A stretch of 64,000 bases of DNA from Aneurinibacillus sp. REN35 (lineage in GTDB: Bacteria; Bacillota; Bacilli; Aneurinibacillales; Aneurinibacillaceae): NCBI RefSeq assembly GCF_041379945.2, contig NZ_JBFTXJ020000012.1, positions 1-64,000 on the forward strand, written 5' to 3'. Positions 48,885-57,717 of this stretch are shown here, piece by piece. Under the pieces are notes generated by a model. It had not been told where the DNA came from. It worked only from the letters and a program-made list of their open reading frames with translations, and searched no databases. Every line of letters begins with the position of its first letter. The stretch's first letter is position 1. The position numbers were made by a program, and so were the translations under genes.

Positions 48885-50552
48885 TTAGCCTTTGAGAAGC
48901 TGCAGAATGCCCTGCGGCAGTTGGTTAGCCTGTGCAAGCATCGCGGTTGCTGATTGGTTAATGATATTGAGCTTCGTGAACTCGGTCATCTCTTTCGCCA
49001 TGTCTGCATCGCGGATGCGGGACTCGGCGGCTGTCAGGTTTTCGTTCGCCTGCGTGATGTTGTTTACGGTGTGCTCCATACGATTCTGGTATGCACCAAG
49101 CTTAGAGCGAACTTCAGATACTTTGTCGATGGCGCTGTCGATGATCGCAATCGCATTGGAAGCCGACGTTTCATCTGTCAGCTTGAACTTGTCAATCCCA
49201 AGTGCCTTTGTACGGATATCTCCGATGCCAAGCGAAACAATCTCGCCTGCATTCGTACCGATCTGGAAGGTTACGGATGAATCGGACAGTGTTTGACGAA
49301 CATCAATATTTAGAGCCGTTTCCCCATTGGAGAGGACGCCTGTGCCAAATGAGATGCCTGTTCCTTTTAATTCAACAAACTTCCGATCATTATCGACAAA
49401 TTGATGGGCGATGATTTTGTCATTACTATCTTTTAAAATGACGCTAGTCCGATCAAGCTCACCAATTTTAAACGAATGGTACGGAATTTCCGGTGTAGTC
49501 GGCAGGACACCACCACGCTTCACATATCCGGAAAGGGAGTTAGTAAAGTCAACAGTAAGTCCAATGCTTTTATTATTAGCATCTTTAAAATCGATCGTCG
49601 GTTGTCCAAAAACTACATCTGTAGCTGAAGCAATGGCTGCTCCACCAGTTTTAGGTACTACATTTAACGTATATGTCGTCTCTTGAGTAAATTTACCCGA
49701 AGTTGTTGGTGCAGTAATCCCTAAATCAGTCGTTGTACCAAGCGAGCTCCCTGTTGGACCATTTCCTGCTGCATTTAAAAGATATACTTTGTCATCTGTG
49801 TCATCTACCCAATAATGTCCATCTTCCAACTTAGAGTCTGTTAAATCTACTCCAGCATCATTGTCTTTATCACTTACTTGAGCCGTCAATTCTACCTTAT
49901 AATCTCCCGTTTCCAAAGTCGTATCAGGAGAAATTAAAAAGTTCTCTAAGCCAGTTTTATACGTATCATCAATCTTACTCATATCAAGGACTTTACTTTT
50001 TGTAACGACAGACATGCTGTAAATATCCTGCGGCAGCACGCTCGCTGCGTCTACCTTAATATCTTTTAGTCCTTTACCACCTGTAGAATACGTGACATTG
50101 CCATATAATGAACGAATATCTGCATTCTCAGACAGGCTGCCATTCAGCAGCTTCTTCGTATTGAACTGTGTATCATTTCCTACACGATCAATTTGTTCAC
50201 GAAGCTGATTAATCTCATCCTGAATAACGCCGCGATCCACTTCCGTTAATGTACCGTTCGCAGCCTGGACAGCCAGCTCTCGCATACGGGACAGCATATC
50301 ATGCACTTCTCCAAGTGCACCCTCCGCTGTCTGAATCAGTGAAATCCCATCCATCGCATTCTTCTCTGCCTGCTGCAGGCCACGGATCTGACCGCGCATT
50401 TTTTCGGAGATCGCAAGACCCGCCGCATCATCGGCGGCACGGTTAATACGCAGACCGGACGATAATTTCTCCAATGCTTTCCCTGTTGCAAATTGGTTTT
50501 TGCTAAGCTTCGAATATGCATTGAGCGCTTGAATATTATGATTGATACGCAT
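48885..50552 (-). CDS. hag: Flagellin
   Basis: Filament subunit of 555 residues. The N-terminal D0/D1 region is fully conserved (MRINHNIQALNAYSKLSKNQ, SSGLRINRAADDAAGLAISE) to about residue 140, as is the C-terminal D1/D0 region (from about 460: QNRMEHTVNNITQANENLT, ending LPQGILQLLKG). The 300-residue middle is variable, Thr/Ser/Asp-rich and surface-exposed, and makes the protein nearly twice the B. subtilis length. It lies 29 bases after a second fliS-like gene and has AAGGAG before its ATG, so it is probably on that gene's sigma-D transcript. Confidence 0.96.
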   Translation of the reverse strand: MRINHNIQALNAYSKLSKNQFATGKALEKLSSGLRINRAADDAAGLAISEKMRGQIRGLQQAEKNAMDGISLIQTAEGALGEVHDMLSRMRELAVQAANGTLTEVDRGVIQDEINQLREQIDRVGNDTQFNTKKLLNGSLSENADIRSLYGNVTYSTGGKGLKDIKVDAASVLPQDIYSMSVVTKSKVLDMSKIDDTYKTGLENFLISPDTTLETGDYKVELTAQVSDKDNDAGVDLTDSKLEDGHYWVDDTDDKVYLLNAAGNGPTGSSLGTTTDLGITAPTTSGKFTQETTYTLNVVPKTGGAAIASATDVVFGQPTIDFKDANNKSIGLTVDFTNSLSGYVKRGGVLPTTPEIPYHSFKIGELDRTSVILKDSNDKIIAHQFVDNDRKFVELKGTGISFGTGVLSNGETALNIDVRQTLSDSSVTFQIGTNAGEIVSLGIGDIRTKALGIDKFKLTDETSASNAIAIIDSAIDKVSEVRSKLGAYQNRMEHTVNNITQANENLTAAESRIRDADMAKEMTEFTKLNIINQSATAMLAQANQLPQGILQLLKG

Positions 50553-50581
50553 GTATATTCACTCCTTCTTTCCCCAGTTAT

Positions 50582-51148
50582 CTATTTTTTCAAATGAACT
50601 TCTTGTTTTTCCATCTCATAGTGATAGACCTCGTGCTCCATTTCACGCTGCTGATACGGGTTCATTCTTACAGTTGGCTTGCGAACCGGAGTCGACAGAG
50701 GCGCTGTGGTTGATGTCACTGACTCGCTTGCTTGTGGTGCATTGCTAGTGTTCGTATTCCCTCTCTGCTCTTTGTCCTGCGCAGCACGCTCCATAGCCGT
50801 CGTCCATGCATCATCGAGAATGCGGACCAGACGCCGCACCTCTCTAAGAATATCTATATCTTTTTTTAGATTCGCTTCGCAAATTCTATCAAATAAATAC
50901 TTATATAGAAGCTCTAGCTGATCCGCCAGCACGCCTGCTTCATATTTAATCCCAAATCCTAAGCGGGTCAGAATCTCATTACAGTGCTGCAGCACCTGAT
51001 TCGCTTCTAGATAGCGACGCTGCGGCAGCAGCATAATCGCTGCGTCCAGCTTTTCAAGCATCTTCTTATACAACAATGATGTGATTAATTCGGGCCTGTC
51101 ATGAATATCGCTCAATTCCACATTCTGCGGAGTTAGGATATCGTCCAT
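50582..51148 (-). CDS. FliS paralogue with C-terminal extension
   Basis: A 188-residue protein. Residues about 20-125 match the four-helix FliS chaperone fold (LLYKKMLEKLDAAIMLL, LLYKYLFDRICEANLKKD, ILREVRRLVRILDDAWTTAM), which caps the C-terminus of unexported flagellin. Residues about 130-188 are a Ser/Thr/Pro- and Gln/Glu-rich tail not found in FliS. A normal fliS is present at 57705-58097. Its position immediately before hag, on the same predicted sigma-D transcript, suggests a dedicated flagellin chaperone or a regulator of flagellin level. Confidence 0.75.
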   Translation of the reverse strand: MDDILTPQNVELSDIHDRPELITSLLYKKMLEKLDAAIMLLPQRRYLEANQVLQHCNEILTRLGFGIKYEAGVLADQLELLYKYLFDRICEANLKKDIDILREVRRLVRILDDAWTTAMERAAQDKEQRGNTNTSNAPQASESVTSTTAPLSTPVRKPTVRMNPYQQREMEHEVYHYEMEKQEVHLKK

Positions 51149-51193
51149 TACGATTCCTCCCAGGTTATAGCCACAATTTCTTTGCTACTCTAA

Positions 51194-51220
51194 ATATCGG
51201 CTATTTGCGCCAAATATTAA
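51194..51220 (-). promoter_or_regulatory. Sigma-D promoter of the fliS paralogue and hag
   Basis: A perfect -10 box GCCGATAT (51194-51201), 15 bases, and TTAA (51217-51220, consensus TAAA). It fits the flagellar sigma factor of B. subtilis, which drives hag. Confidence 0.82.
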
Positions 51221-51256
51221 GTTAAAAACTGAAAAAAACGTCATTCTTCTTATGAA

Positions 51257-51685
51257 TTATTCTATATTTCGAATGCTTTGCAGCAAATCATCCAAGCTGA
51301 TATCTTCTTCCTCTTCTTCGGACTCCCCGTCCCAGTACGGCGTCTGCCTAAGCGTCCGCAGGTTCTCTACAGGAGAGACAGGCATAGGGGGAGCACCCAC
51401 GCTGGCCCGTCGGACGAGCAGCAGCACTTCTGCGACTACCTGGTATAGCTGAGGCGGCACATTACTGCCCAGATCTAGATTCAGCAGGTTTTCAAGCAGC
51501 AGGCCATCCTCCTGCATCGGAATATCGTGCTCCTTCGCCTTCGCAATGATCTTCTCTGCCACCGCTCCGCGCCCTTGCGCGACAATTGTCGGCGCTTTGT
51601 CATTCTCCTTGTCATAACGAATGACCGCAACCTGCGAAGGCTTGTCTCCCTTCTGCGGCCGGCGCTGAATATGTTTGTACATCAT
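51257..51685 (-). CDS. FlhB C-terminal domain-like protein (YlqH type)
   Basis: A 142-residue soluble protein resembling only the cytoplasmic domain of FlhB, the flagellar export switch (VAVIRYDKENDKAPTIVAQG, AEKIIAKAKEHDIPMQEDGL, VPPQLYQVVAEVLLLV). The autocleavage motif NPTH is replaced by KPSQ before VAV. The tail is acidic (ESEEEEEDISLDD). There is no membrane part. It overlaps the FliK-like gene by a few bases. The same pair occurs as ylqG-ylqH in B. subtilis. It may modulate export specificity without self-cleavage. Confidence 0.8.
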   Translation of the reverse strand: MMYKHIQRRPQKGDKPSQVAVIRYDKENDKAPTIVAQGRGAVAEKIIAKAKEHDIPMQEDGLLLENLLNLDLGSNVPPQLYQVVAEVLLLVRRASVGAPPMPVSPVENLRTLRQTPYWDGESEEEEEDISLDDLLQSIRNIE

Positions 51686-54600
51686 ATCGAGAAATCCAAT
51701 CCTTCCTGTCCGGATTGCTGAATCGCACGACTTCTGGCGAGCGCCGTGTCCACGGTCGGCACTTCCTGTACACTTGCCTGTTTTTCCTGTCCAATCGGAG
51801 TAAATGTCACGCCATTCATCCGATACCCCATCTGCTGCAGCGCCTCCTCCATCTGTGGAACATACGGTCTAAACACCTCATCTACCTGCGGATGATCGTT
51901 CTGTACGCGAATCGTCATCTCCCGATTCACTACCATCACCGATACACCTGTCTCACCGAACTTCGGCGTATCAAGGAAAAAGAATAAGCTGCAGTTCTCC
52001 CAATCCATTTGCTGTCCATTGTTGCGGGCATGCACCTGAAGCTCGGCCGTATGCATCCCTTCCTCCCATGGAAGCGGAAGCTGAATTTGCATGGTCTGAA
52101 TCGGTGCGGTAGGCTCTTGTCTGGATAGAAGCTGCTGACCGGTAATATTGGATAGTGCCTGTTCCATCACTTCTTTTGCTCGTGGTGTAAGTGATCTTTC
52201 CATGCCATCAAGCAAATACGATTTCATGGAGTTTGGCGGTGCATCCGCTCGTTCATGGAACTCTCCGCCAAATCGTCCACTGCCTGCTTGCGCCATTCCT
52301 TCACGGCGCATCAGCCACTCCATCGCTTCCTTCTCATGAGTGTAGCCGACACCGCGCATCATCTCCTGTACCCCCCGTCCCGTCAACGTTCCATCCTGCC
52401 AGGATTGTCCATACGTTTGGAATGGGCTGCGCATCTCACCGTCCAGCGTTGTTTTCGAGAAGAAGCGTTCCACTTTCATATAGGAAGGCTGCCAATGCAG
52501 CTTTTCCAGCTCGCCTTTCACACGTTGGAAGAGCTGCAGGGCTTCATCCTGCCTGCCCTTATCCAGCATCCCCTTGACCTGCTGAAGCTCTCCGCTCATC
52601 TTCAATACACTATGCTCGAATTCCATATCCGCAAACAGCGCGAACTCTCCTTTATTAACCAATCGATTGACCATCTCAATAGTTGGCTCTACGATGCGCT
52701 GAATATACGAAGATGCCTGTGGAGTCTTCTGTTGAAGAAACTGGCTCATGCGCTCTACATTATTGACAATTTCTTTCTTCAACTGCGCAAACTCCTCGCC
52801 CACTTCACGTAAGTAATCGGGAATATACTGTGTTACACGCTCAAAATTCGCTGTCTGCACGTTCGTTAACGCAGCCATGCGTTCGCCAGCTTGTGTCAAC
52901 AGTTGTTCGAGTTCATTCATGCCTTCCAGTATCGTTTCCGGGCGATACGCACCATCTACTACATCCGCTTCGATACGTTGTAGGAACTGCTCCATCTGCC
53001 GCACTTCCTGCTGTGGCAGCTTCTCACGCTGAGCCGCCTGCCGCAAGGATACAGCCGCATCTCGTACAATCTGCTCTGGACTACGTGAAGTGCTCAATGC
53101 CTCCAGCGGATTTGCCGTTCCCATTCCCTTACCTAAAGCCGCTGCCAGCTCCTGACGCGCCAGACCGACCAGGCTTCCCAGTTTCATGAATGTCTCACTT
53201 ACTGGACGCAGGAAATCCCCTGCATTATCCGCACCCTCGCCTAAACCATTGGTTAATGGGTTGGTTCTATCCGCTGCAGCTTCGGCGATCGGAAGCTTAA
53301 ACATCTTCACCAGCGTATCCAGGGTTTTCTCTACCATTACTTTGGCTTCCATTCCCTTACCTACTGCCTCATAGCTCATCGACATACGCAGGTCTTTCAC
53401 AATACGGTTCATCATCGCCTGCAGGTCTTTTTGCAGCTGCGGACTAAGCTTTGCTTCTCCGAGAACTTGCTCGACTGCTTTCTGCAGGTTATCAATGCCG
53501 CTTCTCGTCACCTTACCTGAAAGCCTAAGATCCAGCACAAGATTAGCTAGATCCTTCAATGCACTGTTTTCTGTCTTTGGCGCTTCTCTAACCTCCTGTG
53601 TAGGAGTGCTCGGCTGCTGCGGAAGCTTTGCGGCTGCTTCCATACGTGCTAATTCCTGCTTTATTTGCTTTAGATTATTGCTTATATCCGTTGCTCGTAC
53701 TGTGTCGGCTATCTTTTCCGGTGAGATGTATGTTTGGCTGCTGGGAGTATTTTTGATAAGCTGGGTGACTTGTTCTACCGTTTGCTGGAGTTTTATACGT
53801 ACATGCTCCGGCATGTTCTTCACTTCAGGATTACGCTGCATCTGTTCAATCAATTGCGTAAGCTGTTCTTTGCGAATCGGCTGCTTCAATTGGAGGACCT
53901 GCTGCAGCGTGTCTACTTGGCGAATAAGAGAGTCCCCTTGCCTGCTTGTAGCAACAGCTGATTCCGCTTGTGCCGCTGCTCGTCTAATCTGAGTAGCGGT
54001 TTGTGCTATGTCCTGTGCACGCACTCTCTGTGCCAGTTTATCTGAAGCAATCGTCTCCTGTTTTCCTGCTGCTTCCTTTATCGTCGATTCAACCTGTTTT
54101 ATAATATGTGCCACATTTTGTCGAATCGGCTCACTTATTTTGCTCGCCTCTACGGATCGTTTCATCTGGTCAGCTAGCTTTTGCAGCTGCTCCTTGTTTA
54201 CCGGTCGTCCACTTTCTACAACTTTAGCCAGAAGATCAAGCTGCTGTGAGAGCTTTTGCTCTGGCGCAACTGTTCGGACTTCTCTGTTCCCATTTGCAGC
54301 GTTAGTACGTTGCGTCTGTGTCGGCACAAGATCAGGCGCTTCCTTGGCAAGATCTGATACGATCTTATCTAGAGACGGCCCATGCAGCGCACGAAAGACC
54401 GCTTCATAGCTTTTGGGTGTTACCGTGATTTTCTTTTGCGCCATGATCGAAAGGGTATCAAGCTTTTGCTGTACAACTCCTTCCCCATTCTGCATGACCT
54501 GTTGAACTCGCTGCAGTACCTCTTTTGAGACGGGTACCCGCTCGGCAAGTAATCTGGACACAGCTTCTCTCATATCCACAGTCACTTTGACACCTGCATC

Positions 54601-54915
54601 TTTTAGTACACGCTCCGCCTCTGCTTCAAGTGAAGCGGAGCTTCCTCTTTGAGGTGGAGCGGAAGAGGTAGATACGGCACGCACATGTATCGTATTGCCT
54701 TTTATGTCTGTAATCTGAACAGGGACTTCCCCTTTTGTAGGTACCCCTTTATCAAAGATCGCATTGTATTGTTGTCCTTTTATCTCAATGACCGCCTCAT
54801 TCGAGGACAGACGCTGCTTTACCGTTGCGCTGACTACCTCGTTCTGGCGCACATCTGCTGGTTTTCCTGTATTCTGTGCTGTCTGTGTTCCGGGCGTAAA
54901 ACCTGATATTTGCAC
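51682..54915 (-). CDS. Very large FliK-like protein (YlqG type)
   Basis: A 1077-residue Gln-rich, mainly helical protein. The C-terminal part (about 945-1040: LPLPWEEGMHTAELQVHAR, NREMTIRVQNDHPQVDEVF) resembles the FliK hook-length domain. The N-terminal 100 residues form a beta-rich segment. Two related helical units of about 92 residues (near 54235-53959 and 53910-53635) share KEQL, QM and VRA elements; weaker copies flank them. B. subtilis YlqG is far shorter. I use the GTG at 54915, with AAAGGTGG eight bases upstream, over the GTG at 54927. The downstream FlhB-like gene suggests a FliK-FlhB type pair. Confidence 0.7.
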   Translation of the reverse strand: MQISGFTPGTQTAQNTGKPADVRQNEVVSATVKQRLSSNEAVIEIKGQQYNAIFDKGVPTKGEVPVQITDIKGNTIHVRAVSTSSAPPQRGSSASLEAEAERVLKDAGVKVTVDMREAVSRLLAERVPVSKEVLQRVQQVMQNGEGVVQQKLDTLSIMAQKKITVTPKSYEAVFRALHGPSLDKIVSDLAKEAPDLVPTQTQRTNAANGNREVRTVAPEQKLSQQLDLLAKVVESGRPVNKEQLQKLADQMKRSVEASKISEPIRQNVAHIIKQVESTIKEAAGKQETIASDKLAQRVRAQDIAQTATQIRRAAAQAESAVATSRQGDSLIRQVDTLQQVLQLKQPIRKEQLTQLIEQMQRNPEVKNMPEHVRIKLQQTVEQVTQLIKNTPSSQTYISPEKIADTVRATDISNNLKQIKQELARMEAAAKLPQQPSTPTQEVREAPKTENSALKDLANLVLDLRLSGKVTRSGIDNLQKAVEQVLGEAKLSPQLQKDLQAMMNRIVKDLRMSMSYEAVGKGMEAKVMVEKTLDTLVKMFKLPIAEAAADRTNPLTNGLGEGADNAGDFLRPVSETFMKLGSLVGLARQELAAALGKGMGTANPLEALSTSRSPEQIVRDAAVSLRQAAQREKLPQQEVRQMEQFLQRIEADVVDGAYRPETILEGMNELEQLLTQAGERMAALTNVQTANFERVTQYIPDYLREVGEEFAQLKKEIVNNVERMSQFLQQKTPQASSYIQRIVEPTIEMVNRLVNKGEFALFADMEFEHSVLKMSGELQQVKGMLDKGRQDEALQLFQRVKGELEKLHWQPSYMKVERFFSKTTLDGEMRSPFQTYGQSWQDGTLTGRGVQEMMRGVGYTHEKEAMEWLMRREGMAQAGSGRFGGEFHERADAPPNSMKSYLLDGMERSLTPRAKEVMEQALSNITGQQLLSRQEPTAPIQTMQIQLPLPWEEGMHTAELQVHARNNGQQMDWENCSLFFFLDTPKFGETGVSVMVVNREMTIRVQNDHPQVDEVFRPYVPQMEEALQQMGYRMNGVTFTPIGQEKQASVQEVPTVDTALARSRAIQQSGQEGLDFSI

Positions 54916-54955
54916 GTGTGCTTCCACCTTTCCGTACGGTACTGTTCTATAAATA

Positions 54956-54963
54956 ATATCGGA
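54956..54963 (-). promoter_or_regulatory. Sigma-D type -10 element before the FliK-like gene
   Basis: TCCGATAT, one base from GCCGATAT, within TTATCCGATATTA, a string also present before flaG. No good TAAA lies 15 bases upstream. Confidence 0.5.
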
Positions 54964-54997
54964 TAAAACAGGCGAGAACTGTAATCATCATTCTTAT

Positions 54998-55038
54998 AAA
55001 AAAGCCCCTTTTCCCAGCTTACTGCCAGAAAAAAGGGC
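54998..55038 (-). terminator. Intrinsic terminator after the FliT-like gene
   Basis: A 15-bp stem with several G-T pairs (arms 55038-55024 and 55018-55004) followed by six T on the minus strand. It ends the flaG-fliD-fliT transcript before the FliK-like gene. Confidence 0.82.
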
Positions 55039-55045
55039 GATTTCT

Positions 55046-55423
55046 TTAGTTCTTTTTATCGAAGAAAATGCTTGGCGGATGTGCATCTTCATCCATATAA
55101 CCTTTTCTAATAATAGTTTTTTGGCGCTCGGCCACAGATAAATTCTGCAACTTACTATAAAGTGGCAAAAGCAGCGGATCAATCTTCTCACGTATCTGCT
55201 TAATGCCAGATATGATTTCTTTAAACTCTTTTTCTTGCTGAGGTAAAAATGGAGACTGCTGCGCGTCAATTTTATCAATGAGCTGGATAATTCGCTCGCA
55301 TTTTTCTACTCGTTCTAGAAATTGCTCTGCTTCTTCTTCTTGTAAATGTTGAAGCTGCAGTAACGTCTCAACCTTCATTTCCTCAAGTAACTGCTTCTTC
55401 TTTACATATAAGTTCTCGTTCAT
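55046..55423 (-). CDS. FliT-like flagellar chaperone
   Basis: A 125-residue, highly charged, all-helical protein (about 1-60 and 65-105) directly after fliD. Size, helical character and position fit FliT, the export chaperone of the cap protein FliD. Sequence similarity to FliT is always low, so the call rests largely on context. AAGGAAAG lies before the ATG. The C-terminal tail (GYMDEDAHPPSIFFDKKN) is not helical. Confidence 0.6.
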   Translation of the reverse strand: MNENLYVKKKQLLEEMKVETLLQLQHLQEEEAEQFLERVEKCERIIQLIDKIDAQQSPFLPQQEKEFKEIISGIKQIREKIDPLLLPLYSKLQNLSVAERQKTIIRKGYMDEDAHPPSIFFDKKN

Positions 55424-55441
55424 TATTCTTTCCTTACATTA

Positions 55442-57190
55442 TTATTTCGCTGCAAACTGTTGTGCTAACCAGCCACTCTGCGAATTGTATTTGCTCATCG
55501 CTTTTTCCATCGCAGTAAATTTAGCATAATAGTTATTCTCTTTTCGAATCAGTCTATCTTCTGTATCGTCAATTCTTTTATTCAAATCAAGAATCCTTTT
55601 ACCAAACAAGCTACTATCAGTAATTGCACTTCCACTTGCACCAGCCTTTTCAATTAGCAATTTTGAAGATTCTTCAAAATTAGCTGTAACTCGATGAATG
55701 AGACCAGTCTTTCCGCTCTTTTCATCACTAGCTGACTGAATGAACAGGTTTTTTACTGCTTCTGGATCTTCTTGAAGAACTTTTCTTAGTTTTTCCTCGT
55801 CTACTTGCAGCTTTCCTTGATCTTTGTACGTATTTGACTTAATGCCAATGGAAGCAAGCGAATTATATTTACTACCATTATCAACTGTTCCACCCATCTG
55901 CAGACGTATATTCGATGCCAGTGCTGATAGAGTGCCATCTCTGCGTAATAATCCACTTTTAGCTTTTTGTTCCCATTGCTCGATCTGCTTTTCACTTAGT
56001 GCTTCTCGCTCTTCATCAGTAAGTGGTTTAAAGCTTCTGTATACTGGCTCATCAATTACTTTATTCAATTTATCTAATATCTCATTATATTTATTAATAA
56101 ATTCTTTAATATTTTTGATTTCTGTTTCAATATCACGAGAAACAGTTGTGGTGACTTCTCCAATTTGCTTAAAGTTATAGTTAAGTCCAAAAACAGTTGT
56201 ATTATTAGCTGGAGTCTCAATAATTTCTCCGTCATTATAACGAAATTGTGCATCTTTTCCTAATGCTTTTACTGGAATGTTTGCATCAAAAGAAGCTCCG
56301 GATACACCTAACTTGCTCAATGTATCTTCATTAGATGAAGAAATTTTTACAACCTTACCCGCAGGATGCGTAATCTCAATTTTTGTTCCATTTTTACTGA
56401 AAACCTCCCCTTCCGAGGAGAATGCTTTTTTCATTCTCGCTAATATAGTGTCTACGTTATCCGCGGATGTAACTTTGATACTTTTTTCGATATCTCCGAC
56501 CTTTAAAGTTATGTCCCTTCCTAAGGCACCAAACTCAGCAATATTTGCAAAATCTATTGTTGCACCAGCTGCAAGTTCCTTTTCATATTGCTTGATACCT
56601 AGCTTTTGAAGTGCCTCCGCACCACTAAGTGTAAATGTTGACTTAGTACCTGTTTCTTTTGAATTTATAACAAATTGATTCAAAGTTTCATCATAAGCAG
56701 CAGATACACCTAAGCTTTTTCCCTCAACTGTAGCAGTATTAATTTTTGTGACGATATCTTTCATCGTATCTTCAGCTGCAATCTCTATATCCTTACTTTT
56801 TCCATTAATATTAATAGTGAGAGTTGCAGCCCCAGAAGGAGTAGATAAACTTGGCTTTCCTTCCAGTTTTGCTAACTCGGCAAGTTGTAAGACTTGCATC
56901 TTATGATTTCCTTCAAGCGATTCTGCAGTGCTAGTGACATTTACCTTATTAGCATCAGAAGATACAGCATTAAATGTTCCATATGTTTTAGACAGCTTCA
57001 TATCAAGCAACGTCTTACGAAATGTAAAGATATCTGTATTCCATTGACGATACATCTCGCTTTGCCAGGTTAAAGATTGACGTTGCTGTTTCATTTTATT
57101 AACTGGCATACGCTCTGCCTGCATCAGTTGCTTAACCAGTGACTCGGTATCCATTCCTGACATCAGACCACTTAAACGATTTACGGGCAT
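55442..57190 (-). CDS. fliD: FliD, flagellar filament cap protein
   Basis: Caps the filament tip and guides flagellin assembly. The 582-residue protein has the N-terminal signature RLSGLMSGMDTESLVKQLMQ and a helical D0/D1 N-part (about 1-60). Variable beta domains follow, with the FliD C-terminal domain (about 330-560). It ends in a coiled coil (ERLIRKEN-like, ENNYYAKFTAMEKAMSKYNS). It is longer than the B. subtilis protein (about 500), mainly in the middle domain. It follows flaG and is AT-richer than the arg and his genes. Confidence 0.93.
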   Translation of the reverse strand: MPVNRLSGLMSGMDTESLVKQLMQAERMPVNKMKQQRQSLTWQSEMYRQWNTDIFTFRKTLLDMKLSKTYGTFNAVSSDANKVNVTSTAESLEGNHKMQVLQLAELAKLEGKPSLSTPSGAATLTININGKSKDIEIAAEDTMKDIVTKINTATVEGKSLGVSAAYDETLNQFVINSKETGTKSTFTLSGAEALQKLGIKQYEKELAAGATIDFANIAEFGALGRDITLKVGDIEKSIKVTSADNVDTILARMKKAFSSEGEVFSKNGTKIEITHPAGKVVKISSSNEDTLSKLGVSGASFDANIPVKALGKDAQFRYNDGEIIETPANNTTVFGLNYNFKQIGEVTTTVSRDIETEIKNIKEFINKYNEILDKLNKVIDEPVYRSFKPLTDEEREALSEKQIEQWEQKAKSGLLRRDGTLSALASNIRLQMGGTVDNGSKYNSLASIGIKSNTYKDQGKLQVDEEKLRKVLQEDPEAVKNLFIQSASDEKSGKTGLIHRVTANFEESSKLLIEKAGASGSAITDSSLFGKRILDLNKRIDDTEDRLIRKENNYYAKFTAMEKAMSKYNSQSGWLAQQFAAK

Positions 57191-57205
57191 TCTTTCTTCC
57201 TCCTA

Positions 57206-57595
57206 TTAAACTTTTTTATCTAAGAAAAATCCAATCATTTCCTTTAACTGTACACGTAGATCTAGTACATACTTAGGCGGAACTTCTTTGACAACTTCAT
57301 GTGTAATCTTATTCTGAATGACTGCATACCAATCTCCGCTTTTTTCATGAAACTTTAGCGCTAATCCTAAATCAAGCGTTGAAAATAAGGTGTCAGCCAT
57401 TTTTTCTAGTTTTTCACGTTCATGCTCTGTAGCAGCACCTTGTTCTTTCATATCTTCATTTGATTTTATACCTTCAATTGATACAAACTGTTCTTTGGTT
57501 GATACATCCATGGAGTCCTGGGAAACACTTGAAGGTCTGTGAAGCATTCCTGCGCCTACAAAATTATGTGTAAGATTAGTTCGAAATTCTGACAT
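57206..57595 (-). CDS. flaG: FlaG/YvyC-like flagellar protein
   Basis: A 129-residue protein whose C-terminal 70 residues form the FlaG domain (LGLALKFHEKSGDWYAVIQN, KEVPPKYVLDLRVQLKEMIG). The N-terminal half is polar and unstructured. FlaG influences filament length; its position before fliD matches yvyC of B. subtilis. The ATG at 57595 has AAGGAGG upstream and replaces a start eight codons earlier. Confidence 0.88.
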   Translation of the reverse strand: MSEFRTNLTHNFVGAGMLHRPSSVSQDSMDVSTKEQFVSIEGIKSNEDMKEQGAATEHEREKLEKMADTLFSTLDLGLALKFHEKSGDWYAVIQNKITHEVVKEVPPKYVLDLRVQLKEMIGFFLDKKV

Positions 57596-57635
57596 AATGT
57601 TTGTTCCTCCTTGTATCATTGCATTGTTACTTTTA

Positions 57636-57643
57636 ATATCGGA
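57636..57643 (-). promoter_or_regulatory. Sigma-D type -10 element before flaG-fliD
   Basis: TCCGATAT within TTATCCGATATTA, at the usual distance upstream of flaG. The -35 match (TATT at 15 bases) is poor. Confidence 0.5.
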
Positions 57644-57687
57644 TAATCCGCTTTAAATAATAAGCTAACAGTTATATTCTACTTCAT

Positions 57688-57717
57688 AAAAAAAAAGCAG
57701 ACTATTACGCCTGCTTT
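57688..57717 (-). terminator. Intrinsic terminator overlapping the fliS stop
   Basis: Minus strand AAAGCAG-GCGTAATAGT-CTGCTTT followed by a long T-run. The 5' arm lies in the last fliS codons and the loop contains the stop codon, so termination would be coupled to the end of translation. Confidence 0.82.

Noticed and set aside
51257-51685. FlhB-like gene as a truncated flhB pseudogene
   Set aside because: It has its own start, an intact globular domain and a conserved FliK-like partner, and short FlhB C-domain proteins are a known family.
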